Below, in pieces: positions 34,373-44,949 of a stretch of DNA of 64,000 nt. This DNA is from Tetragonia tetragonoides (taxonomy: Eukaryota > Streptophyta > Magnoliopsida > Caryophyllales > Aizoaceae), in NCBI GenBank assembly GCA_038025085.1, contig CM076152.1, positions 23,892,001 to 23,956,000 on the forward strand, in the 5' to 3' direction. Within the stretch, counting starts at the first letter, position 1, and every line of letters begins with the position of its first letter. The notes under the pieces were generated by a model, which was given only the letters and a program-made list of their open reading frames with translations, was not told where the DNA came from and did no database searches. The position numbers were made by a program, and so were the translations under genes.

Positions 34373-34976
34373 TTGTGAATACATTCAAAATTTTGAGTTG
34401 AAGCTTGTTTGTACTTGTAAACATCCTTGGTGTAGTTTCTCACTCGAATGAATGCAAACAAAGCTTTTGGGTGCTTTCTCTGAAAATACAACACAAAAGA
34501 ACTCAATCTCTTTCACCCTAGTCGTAAGAGCTGTTAAAACGCGTAAATGCATTCAAGAGGTGGAGTTAAAGCTTCTTTGTACTTGTAAACATCCTTGGTG
34601 TAGTTTCTCACTCAAATGAATGCAAACAAAGCATTTGGGTGCTTTCTCTTAATATACAACACAAAAGACTTCAATCTCTTTCACCCTAGTCATATGAGCT
34701 TTAAAAACGCTTAAATGCATTCAAAAGCTTTAGTTCAAGCTTGTTTGTAGTTGTAAACATCGTTGGGGTAGTTTCACACTCAAATGAATGTAAACAAAGC
34801 ATTTGCGAGCTTTTTCTTAATATACAACACAAAAGAACTCCATCTCTTTTTGCCTAGTCGTAAGAGCTGTTAAAACACGTAAATGCATTCAAAAGCTTGA
34901 GTTGAAACTTGTTTGTACTTGTAAACATCCTTGGTGTAGTTTCTCACTCAAATGAATGCAAACAATGCTTTTGCGT
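34373..34976 (+). repeat. Satellite, + block (about 3.6 monomers)
   Basis: Includes a D-type monomer at about 34740-34830 and an E-type TTTTGCCTAGTCG. The right end forms the left arm of the fold-back at 34929-35060. Confidence 0.92.
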
Positions 34977-35060
34977 GATTGAGTTCTTTTGTGTTGTATT
35001 TTCAGAGAAAGCAACCAAAAGCATTGTTTGCATTCATTGGAGTGAAAAACTACACCAAGG
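34929..35060. repeat. Long inverted repeat (45-bp arms, 42-bp loop)
   Basis: The left arm 34929-34973 is the reverse complement of 35016-35060 with two mismatches, around a 42-base spacer. The flip at GCTTTTGCGTGATTGAG creates the palindrome. It is repeated at offset 333 (arms 35262-35306 and 35349-35393) with a few more mismatches. Such arms could extrude as a cruciform; that is inference. Confidence 0.85.
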
Positions 35061-35462
35061 ATGTTTAAAAGTACAAACAACCTTAAACTCAAGCTTTTGA
35101 ATGTATTTACGCGTTTTAACAGCACTTACGACTAGGGTGAAAGAGATTGAGTTCTTTTCTGTTGTATATTAAGAGAAAGCACACAAATAATTTATTTGCA
35201 TTCATTTGATTGTGAATACATTCCAAATTTTGAGTTGAAACTTGTTTGTACTTGTAAACATCCTTGGTGTAGTTTCTCACTCAAATGAATGCAAACAAAG
35301 CTTTTGCGTGATTGAGTTCTTTTGTGTTATATTTTCAGAGAAAGCAACCAAAAGCATTGTTTGCATTCATTGGAGTGAAAAACTACACCAAGGTTGTTTA
35401 CAAGTACAAACAAGCTTAAACTCAAGCTTTTGAATGTATTTACGCGTTTTAACAGCACTTAC
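34977..35462. repeat. Alternating -/+/- satellite pieces
   Basis: - from 34977 to 35210, + from 35211 to 35308, - from 35309 to 35462. The + to - flip GCTTTTGCGTGATTGAG occurs twice, 333 bp apart, so an inverted unit of about two monomers was itself tandemly duplicated. It exits at CACTTACAAAAGCTTGAG. Confidence 0.88.
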
Positions 35463-37608
35463 AAAAGCTTGAGTTGAAGCTTGTTTGTACTTGTAAACAT
35501 CCTTGGTGTAGTTTCTCCCTCAAATGAATGCAAACAAAGCATTTGGGTGCTTTCTCTTAATATACAACACAAAAGAACTCAATCTCTTTCACCCTATATG
35601 TAAGAGCTGTTAAAACGCCTAAATGCATTCAAAAAAGGTGGAGTTAAAGCTTGTTTGTACTAGTAAACATCCTTTGTGTAGTTTCTCACTCAAATGAATG
35701 CAAACAAAGCATTTGGGTGCTTTCTCTTAATATACAACACAAAAGACCTCAATCTCTTTCACCCTAATCGTAAGAGCTGTTAAAACGCGTAAATGCATTC
35801 AAAAGCTTGACTTGAAGCTTGTTTGTACTTGTAAATGAATGCAAAAAAACTATTTGGATGCTTTCTCTTAATATACAACACAAAAGAACTCAATCTCTTT
35901 CACCCTAGTCGTATGTGGTTTTAAAACGCGTAAATGCTTTCAAAAGCTTGAGTTGAAGCTTGTTTGTACTTGTAAACATTCTTTGTGTAGTTTCTCACTC
36001 AAATGAATGGAAACAAAGCATTTGTGTGCTTTCTCTTAATATACAACACAAAAGAACTCAATCTCTTTCACCCTAGATGTAAGAGCTGTTAAAACGCGTA
36101 AATGCATTCAAAAGGTGGAGTTAAAGCTTGTTTGTACTTGTAAATATCCTTGGTGTAGCTTCTCACTCAAATGAATGCAAACAAGGCATTTGGGTGCTTT
36201 CTCTTAATATACAACACAAAAGACCTCAATCTCTTTCACCCTAATCGTAAGAGCTGTTAAACGCGTAAATACATTCAAAAGCTTGAGTTGAAGCTTGTTT
36301 GTACTTCTAAACATCCTTGGTTAAGTTTTTTCACTCAAATGAAGGCAAACAAAGCATTTGGGTGCTTTCTCTTAATATACAACACAAAAGAACTCAATCT
36401 TTTTCACCCTAGTCATATGAGCTTTAAAAACGCGTAAATGCATTCAAAAGGTGGAGTTAAAGCTTGTTTGTACTTTTAAACATCCTTGGTGTAGTTTCTC
36501 ACTCAAATGAATGCAAACAAAGCATTTGGGTGCTTTCTCTTAATATACAACACAAAAGACCTCAATCTCTTTCACCCTAGTCATATGAGCTTTTAAAACG
36601 CGTAAATACATTCAAAAGTTTGAGTTGAAGCTTGTTTGTACTTCTAAACATCCTTGGTTAAGTTTCTCACTCAAATGAATGCAAACAAAGCATTTGGGTG
36701 CTTTGTCTTAATATACAACACAAAAGACCTCAATCTTTTTCACCCTAGTCGTATGAGCTTTTAAAACGCGTAAATGCATTCAAAAGCTTGAGTTGAAGCT
36801 TGTTTGTACTTGTAAACATCCTTGGTGTAGTTTCTCACTCCAATGAATGCGAACAAAGCTTTTGGGTGCTTTCTCTGAAAATACAACACAAAAGAACTCA
36901 ATCTCTTTCACCCTAGTCGTATTAGGTTTTAAAACGCGGTATATGCATTCAAAAGCTTGATTTGAAGCTTGTTTGTACTTGTAAACATCCTTGGTTAAAT
37001 TTCTCTCTCAAATGAATGCAAACAAAGCATTTGGGTGCTTTCTCTTAATACACAACACAAAAGAACTCAATCTTTTTCACCCTAGTCAAATGAGCTTTTA
37101 AAACGCGTAAATGCATTCAAAAGCTTGAGTTTAAGCTTGTTTGTACTTGTAAACATCGTTGGTGTAGTTTCTCACTCAAATGAATGCAAAGAAAACATTT
37201 GGGTGCGTTCTCTTCATATACAACACAAAAGAACTCAATCTCTTTCACTCTTGTCGTATGAGCTTTTAAAACGCTTAAATGCATTCAAAAGCTTGAGTTC
37301 AAGCTTGTTTGTAGTTGTAAACATCCTTGGGGTAGTTTCACACTCAAATGGATGTAAACAAAGCATTAGCGAGCTTTTTTTCTTAATATACATCACAATA
37401 CAACTCAATCTCTTTTCGCCTAGTCGTAAGAACTGTTAAAACGCGTAAATGCATCCAAAAGCTTGAGTTGAAACTTGTTTGTACTTGTAAACATCCTTGG
37501 TGTAGTTTCTCACTCAAATGAATGCAAACAAAGTATTTGGATGCATTCTCTTAATATACAACACAAAAGAACTCAAATCTCTTTCACCCTAGATGTAAGA
37601 GCTGTTAA
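35463..37608 (+). repeat. Satellite array, + block (about 12.8 monomers)
   Basis: Regular + monomers. A deletion of about 25 bases at 35834 joins CTTGTAAA to TGAATGC. A C-D module with an open frame lies at 37125-37442. It ends at AGCTGTTAAAA|ACTACACC. No gene is seen. Confidence 0.94.
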
Positions 37609-37842
37609 AAACTACACCAAGGATGTTTACAAGTACAAACAAGCTTCAACTTAAGCTTTTGAATGTATTTACGCGTTTTAATAGCTCTTACGACTAGGGT
37701 GAAAGAGATTGAGTTCTTTTGTGTTGTATTTTCAGAGAGAGCACCCAAAAGCTTTGTTTGCTTTCATTGGAGTGAGAAACTACACCAAGGATGTTTACAA
37801 GTACAAACAAGCTTCAACTCAAAATTTTCAATGTATTCACAA
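37609..37842 (-). repeat. Satellite, - fragment (about 1.4 monomers)
   Basis: Short reverse insert ending in the recurrent TTCACAATC|AAATGAATGC junction. Its sequence parallels 18200-18350 and 54300-54445. Confidence 0.9.
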
Positions 37843-40800
37843 TCAAATGAATGCAAATAAAGCATTTGTGTGCTTTCTCTTAATATACAACAGAAAAGAA
37901 CTCAATCTCTTTCACCCTAGTCGTAAGAGCTATTAAAATGCGTAAATACATTCAAAAGCTTGAGTTGAAGCTTGTTTGTACTTGTAAACATCCTTGGTGT
38001 AGTTTCTCACTCCAGTGAATGCAAACAAAGCTTTTGGGTGCTTTCTCTGAAAATACAACACAAAAGAACTCAATCTCTTTCACCCTAGTCGTATGAGGTT
38101 TTAAAACGCGTATATGCATTCAAAAGCTTAAGTTCAAGCTTGTTGGTACTTGTAAACATCTTTGGAGTAGTTTCTCACTCAAATGAATGCAAAGAAAACA
38201 TTTGGGTGCGTTCTCTTAATATACAACACAAAAGAACTCAATCTCTTTCACCCTTGTCGTATGAGCTTTTAAAACGCTTAAATGCATTGAAAAGCTTGAG
38301 TTCAAGTTTGTTTGTTGTTGTAAACATCCTTGGGGTAGTTTAACACTCAAATGAATGCAAACAAAGCATTTGGGTGCTTTCTCTTAAGCTTGAGTTGAAG
38401 CTTGTTAGTACTTGTAAACACAAAAGAGATTGAGTTTCTCACTCAAGCTTTTTCACCCTAGTCATATGAGCTTTTAAAACGCGTAAATGCATTCAAAAGC
38501 TTGAGTTGAAGCTTGTTTGTACTTGTCAACATCCTTTGTGTAGTTTCTCACTCAAATGAATGGAAACAAATCATTTGTGTGATTTCTCTTAATATACAAC
38601 ACAAAAGAACTCAATCTCTTACACCCTAGTTGTAAGAGCTGTTAAAATGCGTAAATGCATTCAAAAGGTGGAGTTAAAGCTTGTTTGTGCTTGTAAACAT
38701 CCTTGGTGTAGTTTCTCACTCAAATGAATGCAAACAAAGCATTTGGGAGCTTTCTCTTAATATACAACACAAAAGAACTCAATCTTTTTCACCCTAGTCA
38801 TATGAGCTTTTAAAACGCGTAAATGCATTCAAAAGCTTGAGTTTAATCTTTTTTGTTCTTGTAAACATCTTTGGTGTAGTTTCTCACTCAAATGAATGCA
38901 AAGAAAACGTTTGGGTGCGTTCTCTTGATATACAACACAAAAGAACTCAATCTCTTTCACCCTTGTCGTACGAGCTTTTAAAACGCATAAATGCATTCAA
39001 AAGCTTGAGTTCAAGCTTGTTTGTAGTTGTAAACATCCTTGGGGTAGTTTCACACTCAAATGAATGTAAACAAAGCATTTGCGAGCTTTTTCTTAATATA
39101 CAACATAAAAGAACTCAATCTCTTTCACCCTAGTTGTAAAAGATGTTAAAATGCGTAAATGCATTCAAAAGGTGGAGTTAAAGCTTGTTTGTGCTTGTTG
39201 AATGCAAACAAAGAATTTGGGTGATTTCTCTTAATATACAACACAAAAGAACTCAATCTCTTTCACCCTAGTTGTAAAAGATGTTAAAATGCGTAAATGC
39301 ATTCAAAAGGTGGAGTTTAAGCTTGTTTGTGCTTGTAAACATCCTTGGTGTAGTTTCTCACTCAAATGAATGCAAACAAAGCATTTGGGTGCTTTCTCTT
39401 AATATACAACACAAAAGAACTCAATCTCTTTCACCCTTGTCGTATGAGCTTTTAAAACGCTTAAATGCATTAAAAACCTTGAGTTCAAGCTTGTTTGTAG
39501 TTGTAAACATCCTTCGGGTAGTTTCACACTCAAATGAATTTAAACAAAGCATTTGGGTGCTTTCTCTTTATATACGTCACAAAAGAACTCAATCTCGTTT
39601 TGCCTAGTCGTAAGAGCTGTTAAAACGCGTAAATGCATTCAAAAGCTTGAGTTGAAACTTGTTTGTGCTTGTAAACATACTTGGTGTAGTTTCACACTCA
39701 AATGAATGCAAACAAACCATATGGGTGATTTCTCTTAATATACAACACAAAAGAACTCAATCTCTTTCACCCTAGTTGTAAGAGCTGTTAAAATGCGTAA
39801 ATGCATTCAAAAGGTGGAGTTAAAGCTTGTTTGTGCTTGTTGAATGCAAACAAAGCATTTGTGTGATTTCTCTTAATATACAACATAAAAGAACTCAATC
39901 TCTTTCACCCCAGTTGTAAGAGCTGTTAAAATGCGTAAATGCATTCAAAAGGTTGAGTTAAAGCTTGTTTGTACGTGTAAACATCGTTGGTGTAGTTTCT
40001 CACTCAAATGAATGCAAACAAAGCATTTGGGTACTTTCTCTTAATATACAACACAAAAGAACTCAATCTCTTTCACCCTAGATGTAAGAGCTGTTAAAAC
40101 GCGTAAATGCATTCAAAAGGTGGAGTTAAAGCTTGTTGGTACTTGTAAACATCCTTGGTGTAGTTTCTCACTCAAAGGAATGCATACAAAGCATTTGGGT
40201 GCTTTCTCTTAATATACAAGACAAAAGAACTCAATCTCTATCACCCTTTTCGTATGAGCTTTTAAAACGCGTAAATGCATTCAAAAGCATGAGTTGAAGC
40301 CTGTTTGTAGTTGTAAACATCCTTGGTGTAGTTTCACACTCAAATGAATTTAAACAAAGCACTTGCGAGCTTTTTCTTAATGTTCAACACAAAAGAACTC
40401 AATCTCTTTTCGCCTAGTCGTAAGAGCTGTTAAAACGCGTAAATGCATTCAAAAGCTTGAGTTGAAACTTGTTTGAACTTGTAAACATCCTTGGTGTAGT
40501 TTCTCACTCAAATTAATGCAAACAAACCAATTGGGTGATTTCTGTTAAAACTCGTAAATGCATTCAAAAGGTGGAGTTAAAGCTTGTTTGTACTTGTAAA
40601 CATCCTTGGTGTAGTTTCTCACTCAAATGAATGCAAACAAAGCATTTGGGTGCTTTCTCTTAATATACAACACAAAAGACCTCAATCTCTTTCACCCTAA
40701 TCGTAAGAGCTGTTAAAACGCGGAAATACATTCAAAAGCTTGAGTTGAAGCTTGTTTGTACTTGTAAACATCCTTGGTTATGTTTCTCAACCAAATGAAT

Positions 40801-43055
40801 GCAAACAAAGCTTTTGGGTGCTTTCTCTTAATATACAACACAAAAGAACTCAATCTTTTTCACCCTAGTCATATGAGCTTTTAAAACGCGTAAATACATT
40901 CAAAAGCTTGAGTTGAAGCTTGTTTGTACTTGTAAACATTCTTGGTGTGGTTTCTCACTCAAATGAATGCAAACAAGGCAATTGTGTGCTTTCTCTTCAT
41001 ATACAAAACAAAACAACTCAATCTCTTTCACCCTAGTCGTAAGAGCTGTTAAAATGCTTAAATGCAATAAAAAGCTTCAGTTGAAGCTTGTTTGTACTTG
41101 TAAACATCCTTGGTGTAGTTTCTCTCTCAAATGAATGCAAACAAAGCATTTGGGTGCTTTCTCTTAATATACAACACAAAATACCTCAATCTCTTTCACC
41201 CTAGTCGTATGAGGTTTTTAAACGCGTATATGCATTCAAAAGCTTAAGTTGAAGCTTGTTGGTACTTGTAAACATCCTTGGTTAAGTTTCTCACTCAAAT
41301 GAATGCAAACAAAGCATTTGGGTGCTTTCTCTTAATATACAACACAAAAGAACTCAATCTCTTTCACCCTAGTTGTAAGAGCTGTTAAAATGCGTAAATG
41401 CATTCAAAAGGTGGAGTTAAGGCTTGTTTGTGCTTGTAAACATCCTTGGTGTAGTTTCTCCCTCAAATGAATGCAAACAAAGCATTTGGGTGCTTTCTCT
41501 TAATATACAACACAAAAGAACTCAATCTCTTTCACCCTAGATGTAAGAGCTGTGAAAACGGGTAAATGCATTCAAAAGGTGGAGTTAAAGCTTGTTTGTA
41601 CTTGTAAACATCCTTGGTGTAGTTTCTCACTCAAATGAATGCAAACAAAGCATTTGGGTGCTTTCTCTTAATATACAACACAAAAGAACTCAATCTCTTT
41701 CACCCTAGATGTAAGAGCAGTTAAAACGCGTAAATGAATTCAAAAGGTGGAGTTAAAGCTTGTTTGTACTTGTAAACATCCTTGGTGTAGTTTCTCACTC
41801 CAATGAATGCAAACAAAGCTTTTGGGTGCTTTCTCTGAAAATACAACACAAAAGAACTCAATCTCTTTCACCCTAGTCGTATGAGGTTTTAAAACGCGTA
41901 TATGTATTCAAAAGCTTAAGTTGAAGCTTGTTGATACTTGTAAACATCATTGGTGTAGTTTCTCACTCAAATGAATGCGAACAAAGCATTTGGGTGCTTT
42001 CTCTTAGTATACAACACAAAAGAACTCAATCTTTTTCACCCTAGTCATATGAGCTTTTAAAACGCGTAAATGCATTCAAAAGCTTGAGTTGTAGCTTGTT
42101 TGTACTTGTAAACACTCTTGGTGTAGTTTCTCACTGAAATGAATGCAACCAAAGCATTTGGGTGCTTCCTCTAAATAAACAACACAAAAGACCTCAATCT
42201 CTTTCACCCTAGTCGTATGAGGTTTTAAAACGCGTAAATGCTTTCAAAAGCTTGAGTTGAAGCTTGTTTGTACTTGTAAACATCCTTGATGTAGTTTCTC
42301 CCTCAAATGAATGCAAACAAAGCATTTGGGTGCTTTCTCTTAATATACAACACAAAAGAACTCAATCTCTTTCACCCTAGATGTAAGAGCTGTGAAAACG
42401 GGTAAATGCATTCAAAAGGTGGAGTTAAAGCTTGTTTGTACTTTTAAACATCCTTGGTGTAGTTTCTCACTCAAATTAATGCAAACAAAGCATTTGGGTG
42501 CTTTCTCTTACCATACAACACAAAAGACCTCAACTCTTTCACCCTAGTCCTAAGAGCTGTTAAAACGCGTAAACACATTCAAAATTTTGAGTTGAAGCTT
42601 GTTTGTACTTGTCAACATCCTTGGTGTAGTTTCTCACTCAAATAAATGCAAACAAAGCATTTGGGTGCTTTCTCTTAATATACAACAGAAAAAAAAATCT
42701 GTTTCACCCTAGTCGTATGAGGTTTTAAAACGCGTAAATGCTTTCAAAAGCTTGAGTTGAAGCTTGTTTGTACTTGTAAACATCCTTGGTGTACTTTCTC
42801 TCTCAAATGAATGCAAACAAAGCATTTGGGTGCTTTCTCTTAATATACAACACAAAATAACTCAATCTCTTTCACCCTAGATGTAAGAGCTGTTAAAACG
42901 CGTAAATGCATTCAAAAGGTGGAGTTAAAGCTTGTTTGTACTTGTAAACATCCATGGTGTAGTTTCTCACTCAAATGAATGCAAACAAATCATTTGGGTG
43001 CTTTCTCTTAATATACAAAACAAAAGACCTCAAATCTCTTTCACCCTACTCGTAT
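37843..43055 (+). repeat. Satellite array, + block (about 31 monomers)
   Basis: The longest single-orientation run. It contains C-D modules at 38140-38345 and 38837-39136, a scramble at 38388-38445 shared with 28141, and one deletion variant present twice (GTGCTTG|TTGAATGC at 39191 and 39833, offset 642). A further deletion is at 40543 (GATTTCT|GTTAAAAC). From 41333 it is the first part of the 4,708-bp unit. No gene is seen. Confidence 0.95.
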
Positions 43056-43092
43056 TCATTTGTTTGCATTCATTTGAGTGTGAAACTACACC
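42956..43092. repeat. Inverted repeat at the strand switch of the 4.7-kb unit
   Basis: The arms 42956-42990 and 43058-43092 (35 bp) are reverse complements with one mismatch around a 67-base spacer. Pairing continues outward with more mismatches through the CTTGTAAACATCC segment. It is present again near 47664-47800 and 52373-52509. Confidence 0.82.
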
Positions 43093-43340
43093 TAGGATGT
43101 TTACAAGTACAAACAACTTTCAACTCAAGCTTTTGAATGCATTTACGCGTTTTAAAAGCTCATACGAATAGGGTGAAAGAGATTTGAGTTCTTTGTGTTG
43201 TATATTAAGAGAAAGATCCAAACACTTTGTTTGCATTCATTTACGTGTGAAACTACAGCATGGATGTTTACAAGTACAAACAAGCTTGAACTCAAGCTTT
43301 TGAATGCAAGCTTTTGAATGCATTTACGCGTTTGGGTGCA
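43056..43340 (-). repeat. Satellite, - piece of HOR copy 1 (diverged subfamily)
   Basis: Reverse monomers of the AAGATCCAAACAC / GAGATTTGAG subfamily. A small duplication repeats CAAGCTTTTGAATGC at 43292-43322. Then a 25-base + piece (ATGAATGCAAACAAAGC...) leads into the foreign patch. Confidence 0.9.
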
Positions 43341-43365
43341 TAATGAATGCAAACAAAGCATTTGG

Positions 43366-43412
43366 GTGACCTTGACCATAATGTCACCAAAGTAAGCATG
43401 TTTGTACATTTT
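43366..43412. other. Foreign patch in the 4.7-kb unit
   Basis: About 45 bases that are not satellite, with the inverted repeat GGTGAC (43365-43370) and GTCACC (43383-43388) around a 12-base loop, and the word TGACCTTGACC. It is repeated at 48074-48120 and cut off after GTGACCTTGAC at 52793. Origin unknown; possibly a trace of an inserted element. Confidence 0.7.
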
Positions 43413-44949
43413 TACGCGTTTACGCGTACATACAAGCTTCAACGCAAGCTTTTGAATGCATTTACGCGTTTTAACAGCTCTTACGACTAGGGTGATAGAG
43501 ATTGAGTTCTTTTTTGTTGTTCATTAAGAGAAAGCACCCAAATGTTTTCTTTGCATTCATTTGAGTGTGAAACTACACCTAGGATGTTTAAATGTACAAA
43601 GATGCTTCAACTCAAGCTTTTGAATGCATTTACGCGTTTTAAAGCTCATACGAGTAGGGTGAAAGAGATTTGAGTTCTTTTGTGTTGTACATAAAGAGAA
43701 TGCATCCAAATACTTTGTTTGCATTCATTTGAGTGAGAAACTACACCAAGGATGTTTACAAGTACAAACAAGCTTTAACTCCATCTTTTGAATGCATTTA
43801 CACGTTTTAACAGATCTTGCATCTAGGGTGAAAGACATTGAGTTCTTTTGTGTTGTATATTAAGAGAAAGCACCCAAATGCTTTGTTTGCATTCATTTGA
43901 TTAAGAAACTACACCAAGGATGTTTACAAGTACAAACAAGCTTTAACCCAACCTTTTGAATGCATTTACGCATTTTAACAGCTCTTACAACTAGGGTGAA
44001 AGAGATTGAGTTCTTTTGTGTTGTATATTAAGAGAAATCAGACAAATGCTTTGTTTGCATTCATTTGAGTGAGAAACTACACCAAGAATGTTTACAAGTA
44101 CAAACAACCTTCAACTCAAGCTTTTGAATGCATTTACGCGTTTTAAAAGCTCATATGACTAGGGTGAAAAAGATTGAGTTCTTTTGTGTTGTATTTCAAG
44201 AGAAAGCAACCAAAAGCTTTGTTTGCATTCATTTCAGTGAGAAACTACACCAAGAATGTTTACAAGTACAAACAAGCTTCAACTCAAGCTTTTGAATGCA
44301 TTTACGCGTTTTAAAAGCTCATATGACTAGGGTGAAAAAGATTGAGTTCTTTTGTGTTGTATTTTAAGAGAAAGCAACCAAAAGCTTTGTTTGCATTCAT
44401 TTTAGTGAGAAACTACACCAAGAATGTTTACAAGTACAAACAAGCTTCAACTCAAGCTTTTGAATGCATTTACGCGTTTTAAAAGCTCATATGACTAGGC
44501 TGAAAAAGATTGAGTTCTTTTGTGTTGTATATTAAGAGAAAGCACCCAAATGGTTTGTTTGCATTCATTTGAGTGAGAAACTTAACCAAGGATGTTTACA
44601 AGTACAAACAAGCTTCAACTCAAGCTTTTGAATGTATTTACGCGTTCTAACAGCTCTTACGATTAGGGTGAAAGAGATTGAGGTCATTTGTGTTGTATAT
44701 TAAGAGAAAGCACCCAAATGCTTTGTTTGCATTCATTTGAATGAGAAACTACACCAGGATGTTTACAAGTACAAACAAGCTTTAACTCCACCTTTTGAAT
44801 GCATTTACGCGTTTTAACAGCTCTTACATCTAGGGTGATAGAGATTGAGTTCTTTTGTGTTGTATATTAAGAGAAAGCACCCAAATGCTTTGTTTGCATT
44901 CATTTGAGTGAGAAACTACACCAAAGATGTTGACAAGCACAAACAATAT
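43413..44949 (-). repeat. Satellite array, - block of HOR copy 1 (about 9 monomers)
   Basis: Includes doubled ACGCGTTTACGCGTAC at the left edge, then the ATCCAAATAC subfamily, then the AAAGCAACCAAAAGC cluster (44200-44500). It ends at ACAAACAATATTTAAAATGCG, the flip to +. Confidence 0.94.

Noticed and set aside
43370..43380. TGACCTTGACC as a hormone-receptor-like binding site
   Set aside because: A short direct repeat of TGACC is expected by chance and the host appears to be a plant; no promoter context.
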